Source: M2408 sp040386975
GTDB lineage: Bacteria; Bacteroidota; Bacteroidia; Flavobacteriales_D; Crocinitomicaceae
Assembly (NCBI GenBank): GCA_040386975.1
Contig: JAZKEO010000009.1
Coordinates: forward strand, 1-64,000
Direction: 5' to 3'
Length of the DNA stretch: 64,000 nucleotides
Within the stretch, counting starts at the first letter, position 1. Every line of letters begins with the position of its first letter. A program made the position numbers and the translations under genes. Of this stretch, positions 33,451 through 41,689 are shown one piece after another. Below the pieces are notes generated by a model that worked only from the letters and a program-made list of their open reading frames with translations, made no database searches and was not told the DNA's origin.

Positions 33451-34704
33451 ATGGAATCAATAATCAATCCGGAATTAATTGATAAATTAACCCCAATTAT
33501 TACTGAAGAGGATAAAAAAGATATTATTTCTTACTACACAGCTTATGAAAAATATGCTAAAGAAATAAATGACGAATTAACGGCTAAATTGTTGAATCAT
33601 CCTATTTTTGGTGATTTGATAAAAAATACTCCAAAAGAAATTATGGAGGAAACCAATCGAGTTAACACTTTGCTTCAAAAAAATGCGATCTATGGTGGTC
33701 AATGGCGTGAATACATTGAACACAACGTACAGCAAGGAGTTGTTTATGCCCAAATGGGATTTGAATTTAATTCGTGGTATGAATTGATTACTATGGCACG
33801 TATATTTATAATGCCATACCTTTCAAAAGAATATGGAAATAGTGAAGACTTCTATAGGGCAAATAATGGAATGAATTATTTTATTGACATTGGAATGGGT
33901 GTCATTGGTGAAGCTTACATGCTACAAAAGAATGAAGTTATTTCAAAAGATAAAGAAAAAATTAAAGAATTAAATAGTGATTTAGAGAGAAAAATACAAA
34001 AAGCAAAAGAACATACTGCAGAATTGGAAACTTTAAATAACGAATTAAATTCATTTAGCTACTCTGTTTCTCATGATTTACGTGCCCCATTGCGTGCAAT
34101 TAATGGCTATGCGCAAATTTTGACTGAAGATTATGGAACAAAATTCGATGAAGAAGGTAAGAGATTGATCGAGGTTATCTCATCCAACGCAACAAAAATG
34201 GGAATATTAATTGACGAACTATTGGCCTTTTCTAAACTTGGTAGAAAAGAAATCAATAAAACTGAAATTGATATGAATGAATTAACAGAAAATGTTATAA
34301 ATGAATACAACAATTCATTTCCCAATAAAGCCAAAATTAATGTAGGAAAACTACACAAGATACATGCTGATACCGGGTTAATTTATCAGGTTATGTTCAA
34401 TATCCTCTCTAACGCTGTAAAATATTCCTCAAAAAAAGAATCTCCACTTGTTGAAATTTCCTCAGAAGATAAAGGAGATGAAGTTGTATTTGCAATCAAA
34501 GATAATGGTGCTGGATTTGACATGAAATATTCAGATAAACTTTTTGGAGTATTTCAACGTTTACATTCACAAGATGAATTTGAAGGTGTTGGGGTCGGCT
34601 TAGCTTTAGTAAATAGAATTATTTCAAAACACAATGGACAAATTTGGGCTGAAGCAAAAATAAATGAGGGTGCAACATTTTACTTTTCATTAATAAAAGA
34701 TTAA
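33451..34704 (+). CDS. Globin-fold sensor histidine kinase
   Basis: 417 residues, soluble. Residues 1-160 look like a globin-coupled-sensor domain: an all-helical stretch with QWREYIEHNVQQGVVYAQMG then FEFNSWYELITMAR, resembling the F-helix region of HemAT-type sensors (H-x-R-I-G...WY). Where the proximal heme histidine is expected there is Tyr99, with His91 eight residues earlier. A coiled coil (170-200) leads to HisKA, SFSYSVSHDLRAPLRAINGY with phospho-accepting His208, and an ATPase domain with FNILSNAVKYSSK, DNGAGFDMKYSDKLFGVFQR and GVGVGLALVNRI. The kinase half is of the phytochrome-like type. The response regulator starts 3 bases after its stop, so it is the evident partner. Confidence 0.85.
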   Translation: MESIINPELIDKLTPIITEEDKKDIISYYTAYEKYAKEINDELTAKLLNHPIFGDLIKNTPKEIMEETNRVNTLLQKNAIYGGQWREYIEHNVQQGVVYAQMGFEFNSWYELITMARIFIMPYLSKEYGNSEDFYRANNGMNYFIDIGMGVIGEAYMLQKNEVISKDKEKIKELNSDLERKIQKAKEHTAELETLNNELNSFSYSVSHDLRAPLRAINGYAQILTEDYGTKFDEEGKRLIEVISSNATKMGILIDELLAFSKLGRKEINKTEIDMNELTENVINEYNNSFPNKAKINVGKLHKIHADTGLIYQVMFNILSNAVKYSSKKESPLVEISSEDKGDEVVFAIKDNGAGFDMKYSDKLFGVFQRLHSQDEFEGVGVGLALVNRIISKHNGQIWAEAKINEGATFYFSLIKD

Positions 34705-34707
34705 ATT

Positions 34708-35145
34708 ATGTCAACAGAAGTAGAAATAGTATTGGTAGAAGACAACCTTAATGACGCGGAAATGATAACCCGTGTATTGAAAAAAAATTGCCTAACAAAT
34801 AAAATTATCCATTTAAAAGATGGTGCTGAAGCAATTGATTTTATTTTTGCAGAAGGAGAATACAGTAGCCGCAATATTGCAGACACGCCACGTGTTATCT
34901 TTTTAGATTTAAAAATGCCACGAATCAGTGGAATAGAAGTTTTGAAAAAGATAAAATCTGATGAAAGAACAAAACAAATTCCAATTGTAGTCCTAACTTC
35001 ATCAAAAGAAGATCCAGATATAAAAACATGTTTTGAACTTGGCGCAAATAGCTACGTCGTAAAACCCGTACAATTTGAAAAATTTGTAAGTGCCGTTGCT
35101 GAATTAGGAATGTATTGGACTGTCCTCAATCAACCACCAAAGTAA
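34708..35145 (+). CDS. Single-domain response regulator
   Basis: 145-residue receiver without an output domain, Rcp1-like. Acidic pocket Glu11-Asp12, phospho-accepting Asp67 in VIFLDLKMPRISG, switch Thr97 (VVLTSSKE) and Lys119 (VVKPVQF) are intact. The insert FAEGEYSSRN before the strand to Asp67 is typical of regulators that work with phytochrome-type kinases. It is cotranscribed with the globin-fold kinase and may pass the phosphoryl group on or act by protein contact. It ends 8 bases from the convergent pdhB stop. Confidence 0.93.
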   Translation: MSTEVEIVLVEDNLNDAEMITRVLKKNCLTNKIIHLKDGAEAIDFIFAEGEYSSRNIADTPRVIFLDLKMPRISGIEVLKKIKSDERTKQIPIVVLTSSKEDPDIKTCFELGANSYVVKPVQFEKFVSAVAELGMYWTVLNQPPK

Positions 35146-35153
35146 AATAAATC

Positions 35154-36134
35154 TTAATTTCTATACAACGTAGATTTAATCGCATCAATCAAACGTTTCA
35201 CATTTGGCAATGCTTCTTCAATTAAAGTTGGAGAAAACGCAAATGGAGTATCTGTTTGCGTCACACGTTTTACTGGTGCGTCCAAATAATCGAAAGCATA
35301 ATTTTGTAAATGGTAAGCGATTTCAGATGAAATAGAAGCCAAAGGCCAAGATTCTTCCAAAACTACACAGCGATTTGTTTTCTTAACCGATTCAACTACA
35401 CAAGCGTAATCAATTGGACGAATTGTACGTAAATCAATTACTTCAACAGAAATCCCTTCTTTTTCCAATAATTCAGCAGCCTCGTAAGCCACTTTAATTA
35501 TTTTTCCAAATGAAACAACCGTAACGTCTGTTCCTTTGCGTTTTATGTCGGCTACACCAATTGGAATGATGTATTCTCCTTCAGGAATTTCACCTTTATC
35601 ACCGTACATTTTTTCAGACTCTAAAAAAACTACTGGGTCATTATCGCGAATTGCAGCTTTTAATAAACCTTTTGCATCATAAGGATTTGAAGGTGTAATT
35701 ACTTTTAAACCAGGAACATGAGCATAAAATGCTTCAAAACTTTGTGAGTGTGTTGCTCCAAGTTGACCTGCAGGACCATTTCCTCCTCTAAAAACGATTG
35801 GGCAATTGTATTGTCCACCAGACATTTGCAACATTTTCGCAGCACTGTTAATGATTTGATCAGCTGCTAAAATCGCAAAATTCCAAGTCATAAATTCGAC
35901 AATTGGACGCAAGCCATTCATGGAAGCTCCAACAGCAATTCCAGAAAAACCTAATTCAGCAATCGGTGTATCAATTACACGTTTTGGCCCGAATTCGTCT
36001 AACATTCCTTGAGAAACTTTGTAAGCACCGTTGTATTCAGCAACTTCTTCACCCATTAAAAATACGGATTTGTCTCTACGCATTTCCTCATTCATGGCTT
36101 CTCTTAACGCTTCTCTAAATTGTACTGTTCTCAT
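35154..36134 (-). CDS. pdhB: Pyruvate dehydrogenase E1 component, beta subunit
   Basis: Thiamine-diphosphate-dependent E1 beta chain, which with E1 alpha decarboxylates pyruvate and acetylates the lipoyl domain of E2. 326 residues. Motifs: MRTVQFREALREAMNEEMRR, VFLMGEEVAEYNGAYKVSQG, VIDTPIAELGFSGIAVGASM, EFMTWNFAILAADQIINSAA, and the C-terminal transketolase domain with VIDLRTIRPIDY and VLEESWPL. The alpha subunit gene is not adjacent, which is common in Bacteroidota. It has its own promoter and is divergent from etfB. Confidence 0.95.
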   Translation of the reverse strand: MRTVQFREALREAMNEEMRRDKSVFLMGEEVAEYNGAYKVSQGMLDEFGPKRVIDTPIAELGFSGIAVGASMNGLRPIVEFMTWNFAILAADQIINSAAKMLQMSGGQYNCPIVFRGGNGPAGQLGATHSQSFEAFYAHVPGLKVITPSNPYDAKGLLKAAIRDNDPVVFLESEKMYGDKGEIPEGEYIIPIGVADIKRKGTDVTVVSFGKIIKVAYEAAELLEKEGISVEVIDLRTIRPIDYACVVESVKKTNRCVVLEESWPLASISSEIAYHLQNYAFDYLDAPVKRVTQTDTPFAFSPTLIEEALPNVKRLIDAIKSTLYRN

Positions 36135-36190
36135 GTCTTTAAAATCTTGATTTTGAAATTTTATTTCCCAATTAAAAAATAAATGGACTT

Positions 36191-36198
36191 CAAAATTA
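36191..36198 (-). promoter_or_regulatory. pdhB promoter, -7 element
   Basis: Minus strand TAATTTTG matches TAnnTTTG, 56 bases before the pdhB ATG. Confidence 0.5.
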
Positions 36199-36273
36199 AG
36201 AAAAAATACTTCATTTTATACTATTTACATTATTTTGTTAAAAATAAAAGTTAGAATTCAAGTTTTCTTTTCT

Positions 36274-36281
36274 TACTTTTG
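36274..36281 (+). promoter_or_regulatory. etfB promoter, -7 element
   Basis: TACTTTTG matches TAnnTTTG, with only a degenerate -33 (TTAG near 36251). Its last base is the first base of an in-frame GTG (36281), which rules out that GTG as the start and supports the ATG at 36305. Confidence 0.6.
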
Positions 36282-36304
36282 TGAAGTTTTTAAAGAAATT
36301 TAAC

Positions 36305-37045
36305 ATGAAAATACTTGTTTGTATTAGTAAATCACCAGATACAACTTCTAAAATTGCGTTTTCAGACGGAAATACAAAATTTGATGAAAATGGCGTTCAA
36401 TATATCGTAAACCCTTACGATGAGTGGTACGCATTAGTTAGAGCATTGGAAATTAAAGAAGCTCAAGGAGGAAATGTAACGATTATTACTGTTGGAAACC
36501 TTGCTGACGAAGCAATTATCCGTAAAGCATTAGCTATTGGTGCTGATGACGCAGTAAGAATTGATGCTGAACCAACTGACGCTTATTTCACAGCGATGCA
36601 AATTGCAGATTATGCTAAGAAAAATCAATTTGATTTAGTTTTAACAGGTAAAGAAACAATCAATTACAACGGTTCTCAAGTTGGAGGAATGATTGCAGAA
36701 GTGTTAGATGCTCCTTTCGTATCTTTAGCGACAAAATTAGATATCAGCGGAACAACTTTGACTTTAGAGCAAGAAATCGCTGGAGGTGTTCAAGTTGTTG
36801 AAGTTTCTACACCAGCAGTTGTTAGTTGTGCTAAAGGAATGGCTGAGCAACGTATTCCAAACATGAGAGGAATTATGGCTGCTCGTACTAAACCATTGCA
36901 AGTTATTGCTCCAGTTGATTGTGAATTATTCACTGCTTATTCTTCTTATATTTTACCAGAAGCGAAAAAAGCGGTAAGAATGATTGATCCTTCAAACATG
37001 GACGAATTGGTTAATTTGTTACACACGGAAGCGAAAGTTATTTAA
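36305..37045 (+). CDS. etfB: Electron transfer flavoprotein, beta subunit
   Basis: ETF beta chain (246 residues from the ATG) that forms an FAD- and AMP-containing heterodimer with EtfA and takes electrons from acyl-CoA dehydrogenases. Motifs: MKILVCISKSPDTTSKIAFS, NPYDEWYALVRALEIKEAQG, and the AMP/subunit contact VLTGKETINYNGSQVGGMIA. The second half includes VVEVSTPAVVSCAKGMAEQR IPNMRGIM. etfA follows on the same strand after 79 bases that contain a 48-base palindrome. Confidence 0.95.
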   Translation: MKILVCISKSPDTTSKIAFSDGNTKFDENGVQYIVNPYDEWYALVRALEIKEAQGGNVTIITVGNLADEAIIRKALAIGADDAVRIDAEPTDAYFTAMQIADYAKKNQFDLVLTGKETINYNGSQVGGMIAEVLDAPFVSLATKLDISGTTLTLEQEIAGGVQVVEVSTPAVVSCAKGMAEQRIPNMRGIMAARTKPLQVIAPVDCELFTAYSSYILPEAKKAVRMIDPSNMDELVNLLHTEAKVI

Positions 37046-37051
37046 TTTTTA

Positions 37052-37099
37052 GGGTTTTAATGTAGAGGCGTAGCATGCTACGCCTCTACATTAAAACCC
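37052..37099. repeat. 48-base perfect palindrome between etfB and etfA
   Basis: Every base from 37052 to 37075 pairs with its mirror in 37076-37099, with no loop. The left arm is GGGTTTTAATGTAGAGGCGT then AGCA, and the centre is GCATGC. GTAGAGGCG...CGCCTCTAC resembles the REP-like palindromes (GTAGAGACGC...GCGTCTCTAC) found dispersed in many Bacteroidota intergenic regions. It sits inside an otherwise conserved operon. Confidence 0.9.
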
Positions 37100-37124
37100 C
37101 AAAAACATCTTAAAATCTAAAAAA

Positions 37125-38066
37125 ATGAAAACATTAGTATATATAAATAGCGACAACGGAATTTCTAAATCAGCTTTAGAAACTGTTACGTATGCAAAAA
37201 AATTAGGTGGAGAAGTTGTTGTTATTTCTGGAGGAAGTTCATCCGATTTAGCAAAATTGGGCGAATATGGTGCAACAAAAGTGTTGGTTGACCGCTCAGT
37301 TGTTAACGGAGACACGCAACAAATTACAAAAATGATTGCTCACGTTGCAGAATCAGAAAACGCTGAAGTAATTGTTTTTGCTCACGAATTAACAGCGAAA
37401 GCGGTAGCTCCAAGATTATCAGTAAAATTGAAAGCTGGATTAATTTCTGGTGCAATTGCTCTTCCAGAAATGGGGAGTGGTTTTTCTTGCAAAGTGAACG
37501 TTTTTTCAGGAAAAGCATTTGGAGTTGTTACTGTTAAAACAAACAAAAAAATCATTTCTTTGTTGCCAAATTCTGTTCAACCAGAAATTTCAGGTTCAGC
37601 TTGTTCAGTTGAAGAAGTTTCAACAAACGCAGGTTCAGCAGCAATCAAAATTGTAGCGACAAAAAAACCTGAAGGAAATATTCCTTTGCCAGAAGCGGAA
37701 TTAGTAGTTTCTGCAGGTCGTGGTTTAAAAGGTCCTGAAAATTGGGGAATTGTTGAAGATTTAGCATCCGCTTTAGGAGCGGCAACAGCTTGTTCTCGTC
37801 CAGTTGCCGATATCGGTTGGAGACCTCACCATGAGCACGTTGGACAAACAGGTGTTGCTATCCGTCCAAATTTATATATCGCTTGTGGAATTTCTGGAGC
37901 AATCCAACATTTAGCTGGTGTAAATGGTTCAAAAGTAATCGTTGTAATCAATACAGACTCTGAAGCACCATTTTTCAAAGCAGCTGATTATGGAATTTTA
38001 GGAGACGCCTTTGAAGTTTTACCAAGATTAACTGAGGCAGTTAAAAAATTCAACGCTAATAAATAA
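37125..38066 (+). CDS. etfA: Electron transfer flavoprotein, alpha subunit
   Basis: ETF alpha chain, 313 residues. The C-terminal FAD domain has the family signature: GRGLKGPENWGIVEDLASAL, ACSRPVADIGWRPHHEHVGQ, TGVAIRPNLYIACGISGAIQ, HLAGVNGSKVIVVINTDSEA PFF and ADYGILGDAFEVLPRLTEAV. The N-terminal domain starts MKTLVYINSDNGISKSALET. Partner is EtfB, encoded just upstream. The electron acceptor (ETF-quinone oxidoreductase) is not in the window. Confidence 0.96.
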   Translation: MKTLVYINSDNGISKSALETVTYAKKLGGEVVVISGGSSSDLAKLGEYGATKVLVDRSVVNGDTQQITKMIAHVAESENAEVIVFAHELTAKAVAPRLSVKLKAGLISGAIALPEMGSGFSCKVNVFSGKAFGVVTVKTNKKIISLLPNSVQPEISGSACSVEEVSTNAGSAAIKIVATKKPEGNIPLPEAELVVSAGRGLKGPENWGIVEDLASALGAATACSRPVADIGWRPHHEHVGQTGVAIRPNLYIACGISGAIQHLAGVNGSKVIVVINTDSEAPFFKAADYGILGDAFEVLPRLTEAVKKFNANK

Positions 38067-38093
38067 AATTAAAATAATTACTATATTTACGAT

Positions 38094-38132
38094 GAGATTT
38101 TAGAGCGTTTGTAAGAAACTCTTTAAAATCTC
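38094..38132. repeat. Hairpin between etfA and the DUF151 gene
   Basis: GAGATTTTA (38094-38102) pairs with TAAAATCTC (38124-38132), and GAG (38103-38105) with CTC (38119-38121) across a bulge. No T-run follows, so it may be a leader or processing structure rather than a terminator. Confidence 0.45.
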
Positions 38133-38149
38133 AATCAGTTTAACAGCGA

Positions 38150-38728
38150 ATGAATAAAGTAAAACTCGAAATTGCAGGATTATCATACAGTCAGACACAA
38201 TCTGGTGCTTATGCTTTAGTTCTAACGGAAAGCGGAGGAAAACGCAGTTTACCAATCATTATTGGTGGTTTTGAAGCACAAGCGATTGCCATTGAGTTGG
38301 AGAAAATGACTCCTACTAGACCACTGACACACGATTTATTTAAAAGTTTTGCCCTTTCATTTGGAATTGCTGTAAAAGAAGTTGTCATCTATAATTTGAA
38401 CGAAGGAATTTTTTACGCCAAATTAATTTGTGAAAAAGAAGGTCAAATTAGCGAAATAGATGCTCGTACTTCTGATGCAATTGCACTTGGAGTTCGCTTT
38501 AAATGCCCCATTTTTACTTTTGAAAACATTTTAGCTTCCGCAGGAATTATCTATGATGAAACTGCTGAAATTGCTGGAGAACAAAGTGATGAAGTTGCTG
38601 AAACAGTTGGAAATCCACTTACAGCAATGAGTTTAGATGAATTAAATGTGATTTTAGACGAGGCAATAGCTGATGAAGATTACGAAAAAGCATCTAAAAT
38701 TCGCGACGAAATAAACAAAAGACAATAA
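38150..38728 (+). CDS. Bifunctional nuclease (DUF151) with UVR motif
   Basis: 192 residues. The DUF151 domain (about 1-135) has GAYALVLTESGGKRSLPIII, GFEAQAIAIELEKMTPTRPL and the invariant THDLFKS, then DARTSDAIALGVRFKCPIF. A C-terminal UvrB/UvrC interaction helix pair (LDEAIADEDYEKASKIRDEI) follows an acidic linker. DUF151 relatives in plants and Thermotoga have been studied as nucleases or structural models; cellular role in Bacteroidota is not established. Encoded after etfA, possibly cotranscribed. Confidence 0.9.
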   Translation: MNKVKLEIAGLSYSQTQSGAYALVLTESGGKRSLPIIIGGFEAQAIAIELEKMTPTRPLTHDLFKSFALSFGIAVKEVVIYNLNEGIFYAKLICEKEGQISEIDARTSDAIALGVRFKCPIFTFENILASAGIIYDETAEIAGEQSDEVAETVGNPLTAMSLDELNVILDEAIADEDYEKASKIRDEINKRQ

Positions 38729-38755
38729 GTATTTTCAACTATAATCTTAGCCACT

Positions 38756-40009
38756 ATGAACATTAAATTACGTTTAATTACGATGAGTTTTCTCCAATTT
38801 TTTGTTTGGGGAGCTTGGTTGATTACAATTGCAAATTATTGGTTCGGAACAAAACATTGGGGTCCAGTTGATTTTGGAGATATTTTCATGACACTTGGTT
38901 TATCTTCTCTTTTTATGCCTGCAATTACTGGAATTATTGCCGACAAGTGGATAAACGCCGAAAGATTATACGGAATTTTGCATTTATTATCTGGAGCTGT
39001 TGTGCTATATATTCCACAAATCAATGATCCAAATACTTTTTTTTGGTGGATGTTTTTAGCCATGATTTTTTATATGCCAACGATTGCTTTGTCAAATTCT
39101 GTTGCTTACAATACGCTTAAATCAAACAATTTTGATGTCATAAAAGTATTTCCTCCAATTCGTGTATGGGGAACGGTTGGTTTTATTGCTGCCATGTGGA
39201 TCACAAATTTAACTGGAAGTAAAGCAACTGAATTTCAATTTTATATTTCTGCTGCTGGTTCAATCTTTTTAGGCTTTTATTCCTTTACTTTACCTGCTTG
39301 TTTGCCAAATAAATCAGCAGAATCAAAAAGTTTGGTTGAAATGATGGGTTTGAATGCTTTTAAGTTATTCAAAAACTCAAAAATGGCTTTGTTTTTCTTA
39401 TTCGCTATGTTTTTGGGAGCAGCCTTACAATTAACAAATATGTTTGGCGATCGTTTTGTAGATAATTTCAAAGAAATCCCAAAATATGCTGATTTGTTTG
39501 TCGTGAAATATTCAACGATTATCATGTCAATTTCGCAAGTTTCTGAAACCTTATTTATTTTAGCGATTCCATTTTTCTTAAAACGTTTTGGAATCAAAAA
39601 AGTAATGTTAATCAGTATGCTTGCTTGGGTTTTACGTTTTGGTTTATTGGCTTACGGAAATCCAGCAGAAGGTTTGTGGATGATTATTGTTTCTTGTATT
39701 GTTTATGGAATGGCCTTTGATTTTTTCAACGTTTCAGGCTCTTTGTTTGTTGAAACACAAACGGATTCAAAAATTCGTTCCAGTGCTCAAGGTTTGTTTA
39801 TGATGATGGTAAATGGTGTTGGCGCAATTATTGGCAGTTTTTCAAGTGGTTACCTAATCGAAAAGTTTTTCACTAACGCCGATGGATCTTTTCAATGGCA
39901 AGGAATTTGGCTAACATTTGCGGCTTATGCTGCAATAATTGCTGTGTTATTTGCCATTTTCTTCAAGCACAAACACGACAGAACTGTTGAGCTGGATGTG
40001 AAACATTAA
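38756..40009 (+). CDS. NupG/XapB-like nucleoside permease (MFS)
   Basis: Twelve-helix inner-membrane proton-nucleoside symporter family protein, 417 residues. The N-terminal LRLITMSFLQFFVWGAWLIT and WFGTKHWGPVDFGDIFMTLG, LSSLFMPAITGIIADKWINA (the loop 2-3 motif) and the later ETQTDSKIRSSAQGLFMMMV, GVGAIIGSFSSGYLIEKFF are typical of NupG relatives. It follows the DUF151 gene after 27 bases and precedes a lipoprotein by 4. Nucleoside uptake is inferred from family membership. Confidence 0.88.
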   Translation: MNIKLRLITMSFLQFFVWGAWLITIANYWFGTKHWGPVDFGDIFMTLGLSSLFMPAITGIIADKWINAERLYGILHLLSGAVVLYIPQINDPNTFFWWMFLAMIFYMPTIALSNSVAYNTLKSNNFDVIKVFPPIRVWGTVGFIAAMWITNLTGSKATEFQFYISAAGSIFLGFYSFTLPACLPNKSAESKSLVEMMGLNAFKLFKNSKMALFFLFAMFLGAALQLTNMFGDRFVDNFKEIPKYADLFVVKYSTIIMSISQVSETLFILAIPFFLKRFGIKKVMLISMLAWVLRFGLLAYGNPAEGLWMIIVSCIVYGMAFDFFNVSGSLFVETQTDSKIRSSAQGLFMMMVNGVGAIIGSFSSGYLIEKFFTNADGSFQWQGIWLTFAAYAAIIAVLFAIFFKHKHDRTVELDVKH

Positions 40010-40013
40010 GGTA

Positions 40014-40685
40014 GTGAAATTAGTTTTCTTTTTATTTGTGTTTCTTTTCATTTCTTGTAAAAATGAACGTTTAAGTAATAGGTCTCAAGTAAAATTAGAG
40101 TATAAAACCACTTCAGAATTTAAATTAGTTGATTCATTAGTAGAAAGGTTTAATACGTTTTCGACTAATAAAATAAGCTTTAAAGTAAATGATGAAAATA
40201 ATTCAAAAAATATAATTTTTACATTACTTAAACCAAGAGTTTTCAAAGTTTCACCAGAAGTTGTTATTATTGAATGTTACGATTTATTAAAACAAAATAA
40301 AATCTTTTTCGATGATTATATTTTAATTGATGAATTTGAAAATGAAATTCAAAGATTGAATCGTACAAAAATAAATTCAATTAATAATTTCAGGATTTCC
40401 ACAAATAAAGCTCTTACTGAACTTTATTCAAACCATTTTTTAGAGTTTAGAAAATATATGGATTCATCAAGTTTTCAAAATATAAGCGATTTTGAATTGG
40501 AATACAAGAAATTAAATATTAAAGAAAGAGCTAAATTTATTGGTTTTGATTTCATGAAAGATAAAACAGTATCTTATTGTAATTTATATTACAATTTCGG
40601 AAGAATACCGATTGTATTAACTTCTGACTTTCATGATCCAAAATATAAATTCGTGGGAATAATTTTTAATAAAATTAATGACTAA
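40014..40685 (+). CDS. Putative lipoprotein, unknown
   Basis: 223 residues from a GTG start; no nearby in-frame ATG gives a signal peptide. MKLVFFLFVFLFISCKNERL is a short signal peptide with a lipobox-like FISC, so Cys15 is likely acylated. The mature protein is charged and has no recognised domain (KLVDSLVERFNTFSTNKISF, EFELEYKKLNIKERAKFIGF). It starts 4 bases after the permease stop, so it is probably translated with it. Its composition is more AT-rich than its neighbours. Confidence 0.7.
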   Translation: MKLVFFLFVFLFISCKNERLSNRSQVKLEYKTTSEFKLVDSLVERFNTFSTNKISFKVNDENNSKNIIFTLLKPRVFKVSPEVVIIECYDLLKQNKIFFDDYILIDEFENEIQRLNRTKINSINNFRISTNKALTELYSNHFLEFRKYMDSSSFQNISDFELEYKKLNIKERAKFIGFDFMKDKTVSYCNLYYNFGRIPIVLTSDFHDPKYKFVGIIFNKIND

Positions 40686-40767
40686 ATAATAGAATACACT
40701 ATTTTAAAACCTCATTGATATTAACAACTGTTGAAAATTAATTAGAACACATCCTAAGTTAAATTCT

Positions 40768-40775
40768 TACTTTTG
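40768..40775 (+). promoter_or_regulatory. thyA promoter, -7 element
   Basis: TACTTTTG matches TAnnTTTG, 17 bases before the thyA ATG. No clear -33. Confidence 0.55.
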
Positions 40776-40792
40776 TACATATCAATTTTCTC

Positions 40793-41587
40793 ATGAAACA
40801 ATACCACGATTTATTAAATCATATTTTAGAAAACGGAACGCAAAAAGGCGATCGTACAGGGACGGGAACAATTTCTGTTTTTGGTTACCAAATGCGTTTT
40901 GATTTGAATAAAGGTTTTCCTGTCTTAACGACTAAAAAATTGCACTTACGTTCAATTATTATTGAATTGTTGTGGTTTTTACAAGGAGATACAAACATCA
41001 AATTCTTAAAAGATAACAATGTGAAAATTTGGGACGAATGGGCAGATGAAAATGGCGATTTAGGTCCTGTTTACGGTCATCAGTGGCGCTCGTGGCCCGC
41101 AAAAGATGGTGGAACAATTGATCAAATTACCAATTTAATTCATCAAATAAAAACAAATCCAAATTCACGTCGTTTGCTTGTTTCTGCTTGGAACGTTGCT
41201 GATGTGGATAATATGGCTTTACCTCCTTGTCATACGATGTTTCAATTTTATGTTGCAGACGGAAAATTAAGTTGTCAGTTGTATCAACGCAGCGCTGATA
41301 CTTTTTTAGGAGTTCCATTTAACATCGCTTCTTACGCTTTATTAACAATGATGATTGCTCAAGTATGCGATTTAGAATATGGAGAATTTATACACACTTT
41401 TGGCGATGCACATTTATATAACAACCATTTGGAACAAGTGAATTTACAACTTACAAGAGATTTTAAAGAACTTCCAATAATGAAAATCAATCCGAACGTG
41501 AAAGATATTTTTGGATTTACTTACGAGGATTTTGAGTTGTTGAATTATGATCCGCATCCGCACATAAAGGGAATCGTTGCCGTATAG
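40793..41587 (+). CDS. thyA: Thymidylate synthase ThyA
   Basis: Folate-dependent methylation of dUMP to dTMP. 264 residues, the short standard form. Signatures: GDRTGTGTISVFGYQMRFDL, WDEWADENGDLGPVYGHQWR, catalytic Cys in ALPPCHTMFQFYV, QLYQRSADTFLGVPFNIASY, and the C-terminus DYDPHPHIKG-like LNYDPHPHIKGIVAV. Dihydrofolate reductase, which often follows thyA, is not here; instead a repeat-rich spacer leads to ung on the opposite strand. Confidence 0.97.
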   Translation: MKQYHDLLNHILENGTQKGDRTGTGTISVFGYQMRFDLNKGFPVLTTKKLHLRSIIIELLWFLQGDTNIKFLKDNNVKIWDEWADENGDLGPVYGHQWRSWPAKDGGTIDQITNLIHQIKTNPNSRRLLVSAWNVADVDNMALPPCHTMFQFYVADGKLSCQLYQRSADTFLGVPFNIASYALLTMMIAQVCDLEYGEFIHTFGDAHLYNNHLEQVNLQLTRDFKELPIMKINPNVKDIFGFTYEDFELLNYDPHPHIKGIVAV

Positions 41588-41591
41588 TTTG

Positions 41592-41689
41592 TTTCGACAG
41601 GCTCAACAAACTAATTTCAAACTTAATAAAATAACGACAGACTCAATAAACTGTTAACTTTATACTATTGGTGCTTGAGCTTGTCGAAA
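41592..41689. repeat. TTTCGACA-GCTCAA dispersed repeat overlapping the end of ung
   Basis: TTTCGACAGGCTCAA (41592-41606) and TTGAGCTTGTCGAAA (41675-41689) are inverted copies with one mismatch. CGACAGACTCAATAAACT (41635-41652) is a third, direct, degenerate copy of CGACAGGCTCAACAAACT. The right copy lies inside the ung reading frame and encodes its last residues. This word is common as an intergenic repeat in Bacteroidota. Confidence 0.7.

Noticed and set aside
36281..36304. GTG start of etfB eight codons upstream of the ATG
   Set aside because: It starts within the -7 promoter box TACTTTTG and EtfB proteins begin at MKILVCISK.
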